The notes under the pieces were generated by a model. That model made no database searches and had not been told where the DNA came from. It saw only the letters and a list, made by a program, of their open reading frames with translations. A DNA stretch of 64,000 nt from positions 186,001-250,000 of the forward strand of contig NZ_FUXW01000001.1 of NCBI RefSeq assembly GCF_900167005.1, read 5' to 3'. This DNA comes from Butyricicoccus pullicaecorum DSM 23266 (lineage in GTDB: Bacteria; Bacillota; Clostridia; Oscillospirales; Butyricicoccaceae). Made by a program: the position numbers and the translations under genes. Of this stretch, positions 25,167-32,338 are shown in pieces (positions within the stretch are counted from its first letter, which is position 1; each line of letters starts with the position of its first letter).

Positions 25167-26093
25167 ATGGATACTATGAATATTGTTTCCGCGGTGCTCG
25201 TGCTGTTTGTCATGGGCGTCGTGTTCGCGCTGCTGCTCGGTATCGCGGCGAGAGTGTTCGCTGTCGAGGTCGACGAGCGCGTACCGCTCGTGCGTGACTG
25301 CCTGCCGGGTGCAAACTGCGGCGGCTGCGGTTACCCGGGCTGTGACGGTCTGGCTGCTGCAATCGTTGAGGGCAAGGCTCCGGTTAACGGCTGCCCGGTC
25401 GGCGGTGCTGCGGCTGCTGCCAAGATCGCTGAGGTTATGGGCGTTGAGGCGGACACCGCTGAGCCCAAGGTCGCACATGTTCACTGTAACGGTGGCTGCA
25501 ATGCGATCGACAAGGCAAAGTACGAGGGCCTTCAGGACTGCAACGCTGCAATGCGCGTTGCAAACGGCCCCAAGGAGTGTGCATTCGGCTGCATGGGTCT
25601 GGGCTCCTGTGTAAAGGAATGTGCATTTGATGCCATCCACATCGTAGACGGCAAGGCTGTCGTAGATTCTGAGAAGTGCGTTGCCTGCGGCAAGTGCGTT
25701 GCTGCTTGCCCGAAGAAGCTCATTGATCTGGTTCCCAAGTCCAAGAAGGTTCACGTTAACTGCATGAACCACGACAAGGGCGCTCAGGCAATGAAGGTCT
25801 GCACCAATGCCTGCATCGGCTGCATGAAGTGCGAAAAGACCTGTAAGTTCGATGCCATCCATGTAGTCAACAACGTCGCAGTCATCGACTATGACAAGTG
25901 CAAGAACTGCAAGATGTGCACCAAGGCTTGCCCGAAGAATGCAATCGAACCCATCCCGACCAAGGAAGAGAAGGAAAAGTTCGATGCCATGATGAAGGCA
26001 CAGGCCGAGAAGGCTAGAGCTGCGGCACAGGCTGCAGCGGAAGCCAAGGCCGCTGAGGCTGCTCCGGCAGCAGAGGCACCCAAGGGCGAGTAA
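25167..26093 (+). CDS. rnfB: Rnf complex subunit RnfB (multi-ferredoxin subunit)
   Basis: A 308-residue subunit that receives electrons from ferredoxin. One N-terminal helix (about 5-28) anchors it. The cluster domain LPGANCGGCGYPGCDGLAAA with the downstream NGCPVGG binds a [4Fe-4S] cluster. Further ferredoxin repeats follow: CIGCMKC and CKNCKMC, with CVACGKCVAACP and the CAFGCMGLGSCVKEC stretch before them, giving many Cys as in clostridial RnfB. The tail is Ala/Glu/Lys-rich, like that of RnfC. It is the last gene of the operon, followed by a strong terminator. Confidence 0.96.
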   Translation: MDTMNIVSAVLVLFVMGVVFALLLGIAARVFAVEVDERVPLVRDCLPGANCGGCGYPGCDGLAAAIVEGKAPVNGCPVGGAAAAAKIAEVMGVEADTAEPKVAHVHCNGGCNAIDKAKYEGLQDCNAAMRVANGPKECAFGCMGLGSCVKECAFDAIHIVDGKAVVDSEKCVACGKCVAACPKKLIDLVPKSKKVHVNCMNHDKGAQAMKVCTNACIGCMKCEKTCKFDAIHVVNNVAVIDYDKCKNCKMCTKACPKNAIEPIPTKEEKEKFDAMMKAQAEKARAAAQAAAEAKAAEAAPAAEAPKGE

Positions 26094-26120
26094 TTTTCGT
26101 CCCTGAAATCTGCAAAGTGA

Positions 26121-26154
26121 AAAGAGGTCTGCTGCGGCAGACCTCTTTCTTTTT
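26121..26154 (+). terminator. Terminator of the rnf operon
   Basis: Twelve-bp stem AAAGAGGTCTGC (26121-26132) pairs with 26137-26148 across loop TGCG, then CTTTTTG. Confidence 0.9.
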
Positions 26155-26202
26155 GCCCTGGGATACGGTATAATGGTAACGACCCAAAGGAGGGCATGGA
26201 AT

Positions 26203-26610
26203 TTGAACGATTACCTGCATTTTACCATGGACGACGCCGACATCGGCCGTCTGTCCTCGCTCGCGCTGGCACATGTCGGTGACTGCGTCTATGAGCTTCT
26301 GACGCGCGGCCGTCTGGTCACCGGGGGACTGACCACCGCACGCAATCTGCACAGCCATACAGTCGCGCTCGTGCGCGCCTCGGCACAGTACGAAGCGGCG
26401 CAGAAGATTCTGCCGATGCTGACCGAGGAGGAGTCCGACGTCTTCCGCCGCGCGCGCAATACCAAGGTGCACGGCGTGCCCAAGGCTGCGTCCAAGGCCG
26501 AGTACGCGTACGCTACCGCGCTGGAAGCGCTGTTCGGCTGGCTGTACCTCAAAGGCCGCTACGAACGCATCAACGCGCTCTATGACGTCATTGCGCAGCC
26601 CGAAGCATAA
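26203..26610 (+). CDS. mrnC: Mini-ribonuclease 3 (23S rRNA maturation)
   Basis: A 135-residue RNase III catalytic domain without a dsRNA-binding domain, as in Mini-III, which trims the ends of 23S rRNA precursor in Firmicutes. The signature LALAHVGDCVYELLTR contains the conserved Asp/Glu pair. The second acidic cluster is in ATALEALFGWLYL near residue 110, whose Glu completes the metal site. The start is TTG 26203 (MNDYLHFTMDD), preceded by AAAGGAGGG at the right distance. An ATG within the ribosome-site region is out of frame. A TATAAT at 26169-26174 probably belongs to its promoter. Confidence 0.92.
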   Translation: MNDYLHFTMDDADIGRLSSLALAHVGDCVYELLTRGRLVTGGLTTARNLHSHTVALVRASAQYEAAQKILPMLTEEESDVFRRARNTKVHGVPKAASKAEYAYATALEALFGWLYLKGRYERINALYDVIAQPEA

Positions 26611-26615
26611 GTAAC

Positions 26616-26661
26616 CGAGAGCCCATACGGTCTGCACGGATGCACACCGCGCGGGCTCTCT
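26616..26661 (+). terminator. Hairpin after mrnC
   Basis: Arms GAGAGCCC (26617-26624) and GGGCTCTC (26653-26660) enclose about 28 nt with further partial pairing, followed by TTTC. Probable terminator; it may also protect the 3' end of the small minus-strand gene that stops at 26668. Confidence 0.55.
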
Positions 26662-26667
26662 TTCACG

Positions 26668-26802
26668 TTATCGGCAGTTAGAAGAATTCATGCCGTTCTG
26701 GTTGGAAGAAGACATACCGTTCTGATTGGTGCAGGACTCGGTCTTCTTCTGCGTGGACTGCTGACTGGACTTCTGGTTTGCTGCCTTCGGATTCTTAGAC
26801 AT
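26668..26802 (-). CDS. 44-residue Asn/Gln/Ser-rich protein, probable forespore protein
   Basis: A very short gene. The product starts MSKNPKAANQKSSQQSTQKK and ends in two similar repeats, NQNGMSSS and NQNGMNSS, then NCR. It has no hydrophobic segment, is rich in Asn, Gln, Ser and Lys, and has two Cys. ATG 26802 follows AAAGAGGTGAT. A minus-strand GCATA-N18-CATACTA promoter at 26834-26863 matches the SigG forespore consensus. Composition recalls gamma-type small acid-soluble spore proteins, but I see no true homology. Function unknown; a role in the spore core is inferred from promoter and composition. Confidence 0.72.
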   Translation of the reverse strand: MSKNPKAANQKSSQQSTQKKTESCTNQNGMSSSNQNGMNSSNCR

Positions 26803-26833
26803 CAAAATCACCTCTTTTCGATTGGTTCACCCG

Positions 26834-26863
26834 TAGTATGGGCGGCTTCTCACCGGATTATGC
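26834..26863 (-). promoter_or_regulatory. SigG-type sporulation promoter
   Basis: Minus strand: GCATA (26859-26863), an 18-nt spacer and CATACTA (26834-26840). This fits the published B. subtilis SigG pattern (GHATR-N18-CATWHTA) at every defined position. The predicted start lies about 25 nt upstream of the small gene's ATG. Confidence 0.65.
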
Positions 26864-26955
26864 AATAATTTTTTGCCGGAACCCTTGCATAGCATCCAAA
26901 TATTTGATAAAATCCTAAAGGATAACATTACATGAATAAGGAGCGTATCGATACA

Positions 26956-27704
26956 ATGTCCGGACATTCCAAGTGGCATAATATTGCCAAGCGTAAGGGC
27001 GCAAATGATGCAAAGAAGGCCAAGATCTTCACCAAGATCGGCCGTGAAATGGCGATCGCCATCAAGGAAGGCGGCTCGCCCAATCCCGATATCAATGGCC
27101 GCCTGCGCGACGTCATCGCAAAGGCAAAGGCAAACAACATGCCCAACGACAACATCAAGCGTATGCTTGACAAGTACTCGGGCGCAAACGGCAACGTAGA
27201 TTACGAGGCAATCAACTACGAGGGCTACGGCGTTGGCGGTGTCGCTGTTATCGTCGAGACTCTGACCGATAACCGTAACCGTACCGCAGCTGACGTGCGT
27301 CACCTGCTCGATAAGTTCGGCGCAGGCATGGGTGCAACCGGCTGTGTCGGCTGGCAGTTTGACCAGAAGGGCGTTATGATCGTTGACCGTGAAGAACTCG
27401 ACAAGGACGAGGACGAGGTTATGATGCTGGCACTGGATGCCGGTGCTGAGGACTTCCAGGCCGACGAGCAGACCTTCACCATTTACACCTCTCCCGCTGA
27501 TTTCGGTACCGTTCGTGAGGCACTCGAGGGCCAGGGCTGACCTTCATCGAGGCCGAGATCGAGATGGTTCCGCAGAACTACATCCGTCTGGAGTCTGCTG
27601 AGGATATGGAGAAGATGCGCAAGCTGCTCGACAACCTCGAGGACAACGACGACGTACAGTCTGTTTGGCACAACTGGGAAAACGAAGACGAGTACGAGGG
27701 CTAA
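26956..27704 (+). pseudogene. yebC: YebC/PmpR-family regulator, interrupted by a frameshift
   Basis: YebC/TACO1-family proteins are about 240 residues and act in transcription control or in relief of ribosome stalling. The start is family-typical (MSGHSKWHNIAKRKG) at ATG 26956; an ATG at 26932 in frame is possible. The frame runs through TVREALEGQG and stops at TGA 27538-27540. The missing C-terminal part continues in the -1 frame from 27537: LTFIEAEIEMVPQNYIRLE through to VQSVWHNW, ending at 27704. One lost base (GGCCTG to GGCTG) explains it. The sequence is no standard slippery heptamer, so mutation or sequencing error is more likely than programmed frameshifting. Confidence 0.88.
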
Positions 27705-27735
27705 GAATCGTATCCGTCCGGAAACGACGCGCTTT

Positions 27736-27769
27736 CAGCCTCTTTTGCACGAGCAAGAGAGGCTGTTTT
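27736..27769 (+). terminator. Terminator after yebC
   Basis: Thirteen-bp stem with one G-T pair, CAGCCTCTTTTGC (27736-27748) with GCAAGAGAGGCTG (27753-27765), then TTTTG. Confidence 0.8.
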
Positions 27770-27808
27770 GCTGCGTTTTGCGACTAAATTACCGAAAGGA
27801 GTTTTTGC

Positions 27809-29533
27809 GTGGATACTTTAAAATCATTTATCCGATACTATAAACCTTATCGCGCGGTCTTTTTCTTTGACCTCATCTGCGCGATGGTCATCAGCCTTAT
27901 TGACCTGGCCTATCCGCAGATCCTGCGCACACTGACCGGAACGCTGTTTACTCAGCCGGGTGCGGTCATTCTCAAGGCACTGCTGCCCATCGGCATCGGC
28001 CTGTTTTTGATGTATGTTGTGCAGAGTGCGTGCAAATATTACGTCAGCTATCAGGGTCATATGATGGGCGCGAACATGGAGCGCGACATGCGCCAGCAGC
28101 TGTTTGACCACTATCAGAAGCTGTCTTTCTCTTATTATGATCAGAATAATTCCGGTCAGATGATGAGTAAACTGGTGTCCGACCTGTTCGACATCTCGGA
28201 GTTTGCTCACCACGGTCCGGAAAACCTGTTTATTTCGCTCGTCAAGATCATCGGCTCGTTTGTATTCCTGTTCCTCATCAACTGGCGACTTGCCATCCCG
28301 CTCATCATTCTTGTCGTCCTGATGTTCGCATTCTCCATGCGCCAGAATCGCCGTATGCAGGAGACTTTTCTGGACAACCGACGCAAGATTGGTGATGTCA
28401 ACGCCAGCTTGCAGGATACGCTGTCCGGCATCCGCGTCGTGCAGTCGTTTGCAAACGAGAACATCGAGCGCGATAAGTTCCGCCAGAGCAACCATGCCTT
28501 TTTGACCTCCAAACAGGCAAACTACCGCTGCATGGGCGGATTTATGAGCAGCAACCTGTTCTTCCAGGGCATGATGTATCTGGTTACGCTGGTGTTTGGC
28601 GGCTACCTGATTGCCAAGGGACAGATGCAGGCTTCCGACCTTGCCATGTACGCCCTGTATATCGGTATTTTCATCAGCCCCATCCAGATTTTGGTCGAGC
28701 TGACCGAGATGATGCAGAAGGGTCTGTCCGGTTTCCGTCGATTCCGCGCGGTCATGGACACCGAACCCGACATCGAGGACGCACCGAACGCAAAGCCGCT
28801 GGAGAACGTGCGCGGTACGGTATGCTACGAGAATGTATCCTTCCATTACAGCGATGACGATACGCCGGTGCTGACCGATGTGTCGTTTACCATCCCGGCC
28901 GGAAAGTCTATTGCCCTGGTCGGCCCCTCGGGCAGCGGTAAGACTACCATCTGCTCGCTGCTGCCGCGTTTTTATGATGTCACCGGCGGTCGTGTTACCA
29001 TCGACGGTCAGGACGTGCGCGAACTGACGTTGGAAAGCCTGCGCAGCCAGATTGGTATTGTTCAGCAGGACGTGTATCTGTTCTGCGGTACGATTGGCGA
29101 AAATATCGCGTATGGTAAACCGGGCGCGAGCATGGAAGAGATCGTGGACGCTGCCCGTAAGGCAAACATTCACGACTTTATCCAGAGCCTGCCCGATGGT
29201 TACGATACCTTCGTCGGAGAGCGTGGCACACGCCTGTCGGGCGGTCAGAAACAGCGTATTTCCATTGCACGTGTGTTCCTTAAAAACCCGCCCATCCTCA
29301 TTCTGGACGAGGCGACCAGCGCACTGGATAACGAGAGTGAGAGATGGATTCAGCAGAGCTTGACCGAACTGGCTAAGAATCGTACCACGATCACCATTGC
29401 ACACCGTCTGTCGACCATTCGCGGCGCGGATGAAATTCTGGTGGTTGCGGATAATGGCATCGCAGAGCGCGGTACCCATGAGGAATTGCTCGAAAAGGAT
29501 GGCATTTACGCGCATTATTACGAAATGCAGTAA
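27809..29533 (+). CDS. ABC exporter, fused permease and ATPase
   Basis: A 574-residue half-transporter of the MsbA/LmrA/MdlB type that would dimerise to export lipids, drugs or peptides. Residues 1-310 contain six transmembrane helices. The ATPase domain follows with Walker A GPSGSGKTT (about 371-379), Q-loop (IGIVQQDVYLF), signature RLSGGQKQRISIARV, Walker B PILILDEATSALD and H-loop IAHRLSTIRGAD. The start codon is GTG 27809 after AAAGGAG. It stands alone rather than with a second half-transporter, so it is probably a homodimer. A hairpin repeat (copy C) follows the stop. Confidence 0.94.
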   Translation: MDTLKSFIRYYKPYRAVFFFDLICAMVISLIDLAYPQILRTLTGTLFTQPGAVILKALLPIGIGLFLMYVVQSACKYYVSYQGHMMGANMERDMRQQLFDHYQKLSFSYYDQNNSGQMMSKLVSDLFDISEFAHHGPENLFISLVKIIGSFVFLFLINWRLAIPLIILVVLMFAFSMRQNRRMQETFLDNRRKIGDVNASLQDTLSGIRVVQSFANENIERDKFRQSNHAFLTSKQANYRCMGGFMSSNLFFQGMMYLVTLVFGGYLIAKGQMQASDLAMYALYIGIFISPIQILVELTEMMQKGLSGFRRFRAVMDTEPDIEDAPNAKPLENVRGTVCYENVSFHYSDDDTPVLTDVSFTIPAGKSIALVGPSGSGKTTICSLLPRFYDVTGGRVTIDGQDVRELTLESLRSQIGIVQQDVYLFCGTIGENIAYGKPGASMEEIVDAARKANIHDFIQSLPDGYDTFVGERGTRLSGGQKQRISIARVFLKNPPILILDEATSALDNESERWIQQSLTELAKNRTTITIAHRLSTIRGADEILVVADNGIAERGTHEELLEKDGIYAHYYEMQ

Positions 29534-29552
29534 CCACCACCGCACCAATAGA

Positions 29553-29695
29553 ATGGGATTCTCAAGGGACGCGTCCCTTGAGCCCGTCCAGGTGGAACCT
29601 GGTCGAGCCCGCAGGCTCGAAACACCCCTTTGAAACCCGGTGTCCGTCCCGGGTTTCAACTAAAAATAAACCCAAAAGCACGTCCGCAGACGCGC
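29553..29695 (+). repeat. Multi-hairpin 3'-UTR repeat, copy C
   Basis: Downstream of the ABC exporter stop. H2 is 29561-29582 (10-bp stem CTCAAGGGAC), an extra small hairpin is 29588-29602, H3 is 29603-29620 (7 bp, loop CGCA), the linker is AACACCCC, H4 is 29630-29659 (11 bp, TTGAAACCCGG arm, almost the same as in copy A2), and a weak H5 with loop CGCA lies at about 29678-29694. H1 of the other copies is missing. Orientation again follows the upstream gene. Confidence 0.7.
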
Positions 29696-29703
29696 AACAC
29701 AAA

Positions 29704-29736
29704 AAAGACCGCTTGTTTCCAAGCGGTCTTTCTTTA
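29704..29736 (+). terminator. Bidirectional terminator between the ABC exporter and flavodoxin genes
   Basis: Twelve-bp stem AAAGACCGCTTG (29704-29715) pairs with 29720-29731 across loop TTTC, T-rich on both sides. Confidence 0.88.
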
Positions 29737-29748
29737 TTGCATATTTCA

Positions 29749-30246
29749 TCATCCAAGCGCAGCTCGGCAGCGCTCTACCAGCGCCGTCGCATCATCCGCA
29801 TTCGGATGCGCTGCCGCTGCCTCAAAGTTGCGCAGCAGCATTTCACCCTTTTCACGGGTCTCCGGGTTCTCACACATCTGCTCATAGCGACGGCGAACAC
29901 CCTCGTCCATGCGGCCGGCACACATGTACCAGCCCATCACCTGACAGTCAGCCGGCAGTTCGGCCTTGACGCGGTCGATGAGCTGGGAGAAATAGCTGTC
30001 GGACGCACCGAAACCAGCCGTACCAAACAGGAATACCTTCTTTCTGGAAAGCTCGGGCAGGACAGCCTTGAGCTTGTCCGAGCAGGTGCCCTTATCCGTC
30101 CAGAAGCCGAGCAGGACGCAGTCAGCATCTGTCACCGAGCAGGTATCCGGTGTGCACAGTGCAGCGTCCGGGTAAGTCTTGTGCAGAGCTTCGGCCAAAT
30201 AAGCGGTATTTCCGGTTGCGCTATCGTATAAAATGGCGATTTTCAT
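29749..30246 (-). CDS. Flavodoxin-family protein
   Basis: A 165-residue protein with a long flavodoxin fold. The FMN phosphate loop is at the start (ILYDSATGNTAYLAEAL). A second strand-loop DADCVLLGFWTDKGTCSDK and KVFLFGTAGFGASDSYFSQL follow, as in the flavodoxin_4-like proteins of anaerobes. The C-terminal extension includes WYMCAGRMDEGVRRRYEQM. It could serve as an electron carrier for anaerobic reductases; the partner is unknown. The start ATG 30246 follows AAGGAGAG. It is transcribed alone from its own promoter. Confidence 0.88.
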   Translation of the reverse strand: MKIAILYDSATGNTAYLAEALHKTYPDAALCTPDTCSVTDADCVLLGFWTDKGTCSDKLKAVLPELSRKKVFLFGTAGFGASDSYFSQLIDRVKAELPADCQVMGWYMCAGRMDEGVRRRYEQMCENPETREKGEMLLRNFEAAAAHPNADDATALVERCRAALG

Positions 30247-30282
30247 ACAAATTCTCTCCTTGATCGATTTTATGATTGAAAC

Positions 30283-30311
30283 AGTATAGCAGAAACAAAT
30301 ATGGAAATCAA
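30283..30311 (-). promoter_or_regulatory. Promoter of the flavodoxin gene
   Basis: Minus strand: -35 TTGATT (30306-30311), a 17-nt spacer and -10 TATACT (30283-30288). Confidence 0.7.
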
Positions 30312-30360
30312 GGCACAATTTGTAAAGGATTTGTGCGTGGTAAGGGAATTGGGGGGAGAA

Positions 30361-30389
30361 AAAACCGTTTCCAAAGTGGAAACGGTTTT
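30361..30389 (-). terminator. Terminator beyond hairpin repeat copy B
   Basis: Twelve-bp stem AAAACCGTTTCC (30361-30372) pairs with 30378-30389, loop AAAGT, with a T-run on the minus side. A further small palindrome, GCGGCC-AAT-GGCCGC, lies at 30395-30409. It ends the transcript of the alanyl-tRNA editing gene. Confidence 0.8.
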
Positions 30390-30417
30390 AGTGAGCGGCC
30401 AATGGCCGCGGGGGATG

Positions 30418-30571
30418 ACGCGACGTGCGCGTCGCGTTTTCATTTTTGTTTTAGTTGATTTTCCCTTGCGGGGGACGGGAAAATCAAAAGGGGATTTCGC
30501 CGTCTGCGGACGGCGACGCAGGGCGCTGCCCTGAGAACCCGCAGCCTTTTGGAAAAGGCTGGCGAAAACTT
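30418..30571 (-). repeat. Multi-hairpin 3'-UTR repeat, copy B
   Basis: Read on the minus strand right after the stop of the alanyl-tRNA editing gene: H1 30543-30560 (8 bp), linker GCGGG, H2 30519-30533 (6 bp), H3 30497-30516 (8 bp, loop CGCA), linker AATCCCC, H4 30455-30487 (11 bp, arm TTGATTTTCCC) and H5 30418-30437 (8 bp, loop CGCA). Linker and loop sequences match copies A1 and A2. With the terminator at 30361 it fills the 324-nt gap between the two minus-strand genes. Confidence 0.75.
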
Positions 30572-31746
30572 TAGTGTTGGGTGCGGAGATCGATCGAGAG
30601 ATTTCGGCAGAAGGTTTCGATTTCGCTCTGGGATGCCTGAACAGCGCCCTGAACGACGGCAGGCTTGCCACCGCCATGTCCGTTCAGCGCCTGATTGAGT
30701 TCCTTACAGATGGGGCGAACGTCCACGCTATGGCTGCAAATTGCGTACTGATATCCGCCGTTCGGCGCTTCGCTGAACACCGCTGCCCATCCGGTCTGTT
30801 CGGCCAGAATATCGGCAAACTGGCGAATCTGAACCGGAGACAGGTTCTCGGCAAAACTCCACAGGCGATCCTGATTGCTGGGCAGCAGGGCGGCTTTAAG
30901 TCGGAAAATCTGTTCATGCAGGGCGATGACCTCGGTTTTATAGCGGTCATTGCGCGATGCCATGAGTTCGACTGCCTGTGCAACCTCGTGCGGCTTAGCT
31001 GACAAGATGTGCGAAATCTCGGTGACACTCTTCTGTTTTTGGTCGTAATCGCGCACAGCATCCCAGCCGATGAGCAGGGTCAGACGGATACCGCCGCGGT
31101 GAGGTGTCTGGGTGCCGACCTTGACGCAGCCGACCATACCGCTGCGTGCGACATGCAGGCCACAGCAGGCGCAAACATCCCGTCCACCGGCTTCCACGAT
31201 GCGCACCGTGCCGGTCAGCTCCTTCTTACTGCGGTAATTCAGCGTGTGCAGCGTGTCCGCGTCCGGGTAGGAAATGACCGTCGGCACATCGGCAAAGACC
31301 GCTTCGTTGGTCTGGCGTTCGACCTCTGCCAGCTGTTCGGGGGTCAAAACCCGGTCAAAGTCGATGGTCACACAGTCCCGGCTCAGGTGAAAGCCCACGT
31401 TATTGCAGCCGTACAATTCGTGCGCGATGCCCGAAAAGATGTGCTCGCCCGTGTGGCACTGCATGTGCCGGAACCGGCGTTCCCAGTCCAGTTCACCGTG
31501 TACGGTCTGTCCGACGGGCAGTTCTGTCTCGCATACATGAATGATTTCGTCCCCGGACAGGCGGGTATCGGTCACACGAACACCTGAAAGCGTTCCGGTA
31601 TCGCCCGGCTGACCGCCGCCTTCGGGGTAGAATAGGGTGTCGGACAGCGTGACGGCAAACAAACCGTCCTTGTAGGCGCGGCATCCGGTCACGGTCGCGT
31701 CAAAGCTGCGCTCGTCGGGGTGATGATAATAGCGTGCATCCTGCAT
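30571..31746 (-). CDS. Alanyl-tRNA editing protein (AlaX-L-like, with DHHA1 domain)
   Basis: A 391-residue cytosolic protein related to the editing part of alanyl-tRNA synthetase, which removes serine or glycine wrongly attached to tRNA-Ala. An N-terminal beta-barrel has the family motif LFYPEGGGQPGDTG. The zinc site has HTGEH (about residues 97-101) and CACCGLH near 200. A coiled middle leads to a C-terminal DHHA1-type domain with a Gly-rich loop (NGHGGGKPAVVQGAVQ). ATG 31746 follows AAGAGGG. The stop lies directly at the start of hairpin repeat B. Confidence 0.92.
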   Translation of the reverse strand: MQDARYYHHPDERSFDATVTGCRAYKDGLFAVTLSDTLFYPEGGGQPGDTGTLSGVRVTDTRLSGDEIIHVCETELPVGQTVHGELDWERRFRHMQCHTGEHIFSGIAHELYGCNNVGFHLSRDCVTIDFDRVLTPEQLAEVERQTNEAVFADVPTVISYPDADTLHTLNYRSKKELTGTVRIVEAGGRDVCACCGLHVARSGMVGCVKVGTQTPHRGGIRLTLLIGWDAVRDYDQKQKSVTEISHILSAKPHEVAQAVELMASRNDRYKTEVIALHEQIFRLKAALLPSNQDRLWSFAENLSPVQIRQFADILAEQTGWAAVFSEAPNGGYQYAICSHSVDVRPICKELNQALNGHGGGKPAVVQGAVQASQSEIETFCRNLSIDLRTQH

Positions 31747-31825
31747 GGGTATCCCTCTTATCGTAGTCTTTTTTATGCTTTCAGTATACCAGAAAATGGT
31801 TGCAAAAACCAGAAGCAGACAGCGC

Positions 31826-31870
31826 TTGACAGCGACAGATGGACATGATAGAATTAGTCCGAAATCGGAC
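31826..31870 (+). promoter_or_regulatory. Promoter and palindromic operator of the marR-MATE operon
   Basis: Perfect -35 TTGACA (31826-31831), a 17-nt spacer, -10 TAGAAT (31849-31854), then GTCCGA-AA-TCGGAC (31857-31870) across the expected start site. The palindrome is well placed for autorepression by the MarR protein of this operon. Confidence 0.75.
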
Positions 31871-31891
31871 GAAATAAGGAGGGCAAGCGAG

Positions 31892-32338
31892 ATGCTGCAC
31901 GAAGAGGTAATGGAACATTATGAGCTCTGGTGTGAGCTCAATCAGGTATATGCCGACTGGTGTCGCGCACATGGGGTGTCCATCCATCGGCTGACCGTGC
32001 TGGAAGCGTTGTGGTTTCAGCAGAAAACTGGGTGTACATTGCGCAGTTTGCAGGATCGGCTCTATCTGCCCAAGCAGACCATCCACACCATTGTGGACGG
32101 ATTGGTCAAAGAGGGCTATCTCGAGCGCTTGCCGTCACCCGAGGATAAGCGCACCAAGGTATTGCGGCTGACTGAATCCGGCTTGGCGTATGCCAAGACG
32201 CAGGTTGCACCGATGTATGAGTGGGAGGGCAAGGCGATGAGACAGCTTGCGCCCGATGATCGCGCGGTCATGCTGCGTACCTATAAACAGCTTATTGATG
32301 CATTACGTACAGGATTTGAGGAGGAAGACAGCGTATGA
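31892..32338 (+). CDS. MarR-family transcriptional regulator
   Basis: A 148-residue winged-helix regulator. The N-terminal dimer helix (LHEEVMEHYELWCELNQVYADWCRAHG) precedes the DNA-binding core: VLEALWFQQKTGCTLRSLQDRLYLPKQTIHTIVDGLVKEGYLERLPSPEDKRTKVLRLTESG includes the recognition helix and the wing with Asp-Lys-Arg. MarR proteins usually repress a neighbouring exporter and release DNA when a drug or phenolic ligand binds. ATG 31892 follows AAGGAGGG. Its end overlaps the MATE gene by 4 nt, so the two are translationally coupled. The palindrome at 31857-31870 is the likely operator. Confidence 0.92.
   Translation: MLHEEVMEHYELWCELNQVYADWCRAHGVSIHRLTVLEALWFQQKTGCTLRSLQDRLYLPKQTIHTIVDGLVKEGYLERLPSPEDKRTKVLRLTESGLAYAKTQVAPMYEWEGKAMRQLAPDDRAVMLRTYKQLIDALRTGFEEEDSV

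Noticed and set aside
27530-27545. Programmed -1 frameshifting in yebC
   Set aside because: No X-XXY-YYZ heptamer or strong downstream pseudoknot is visible, and the family does not use recoding as far as I know. A lost base is simpler.
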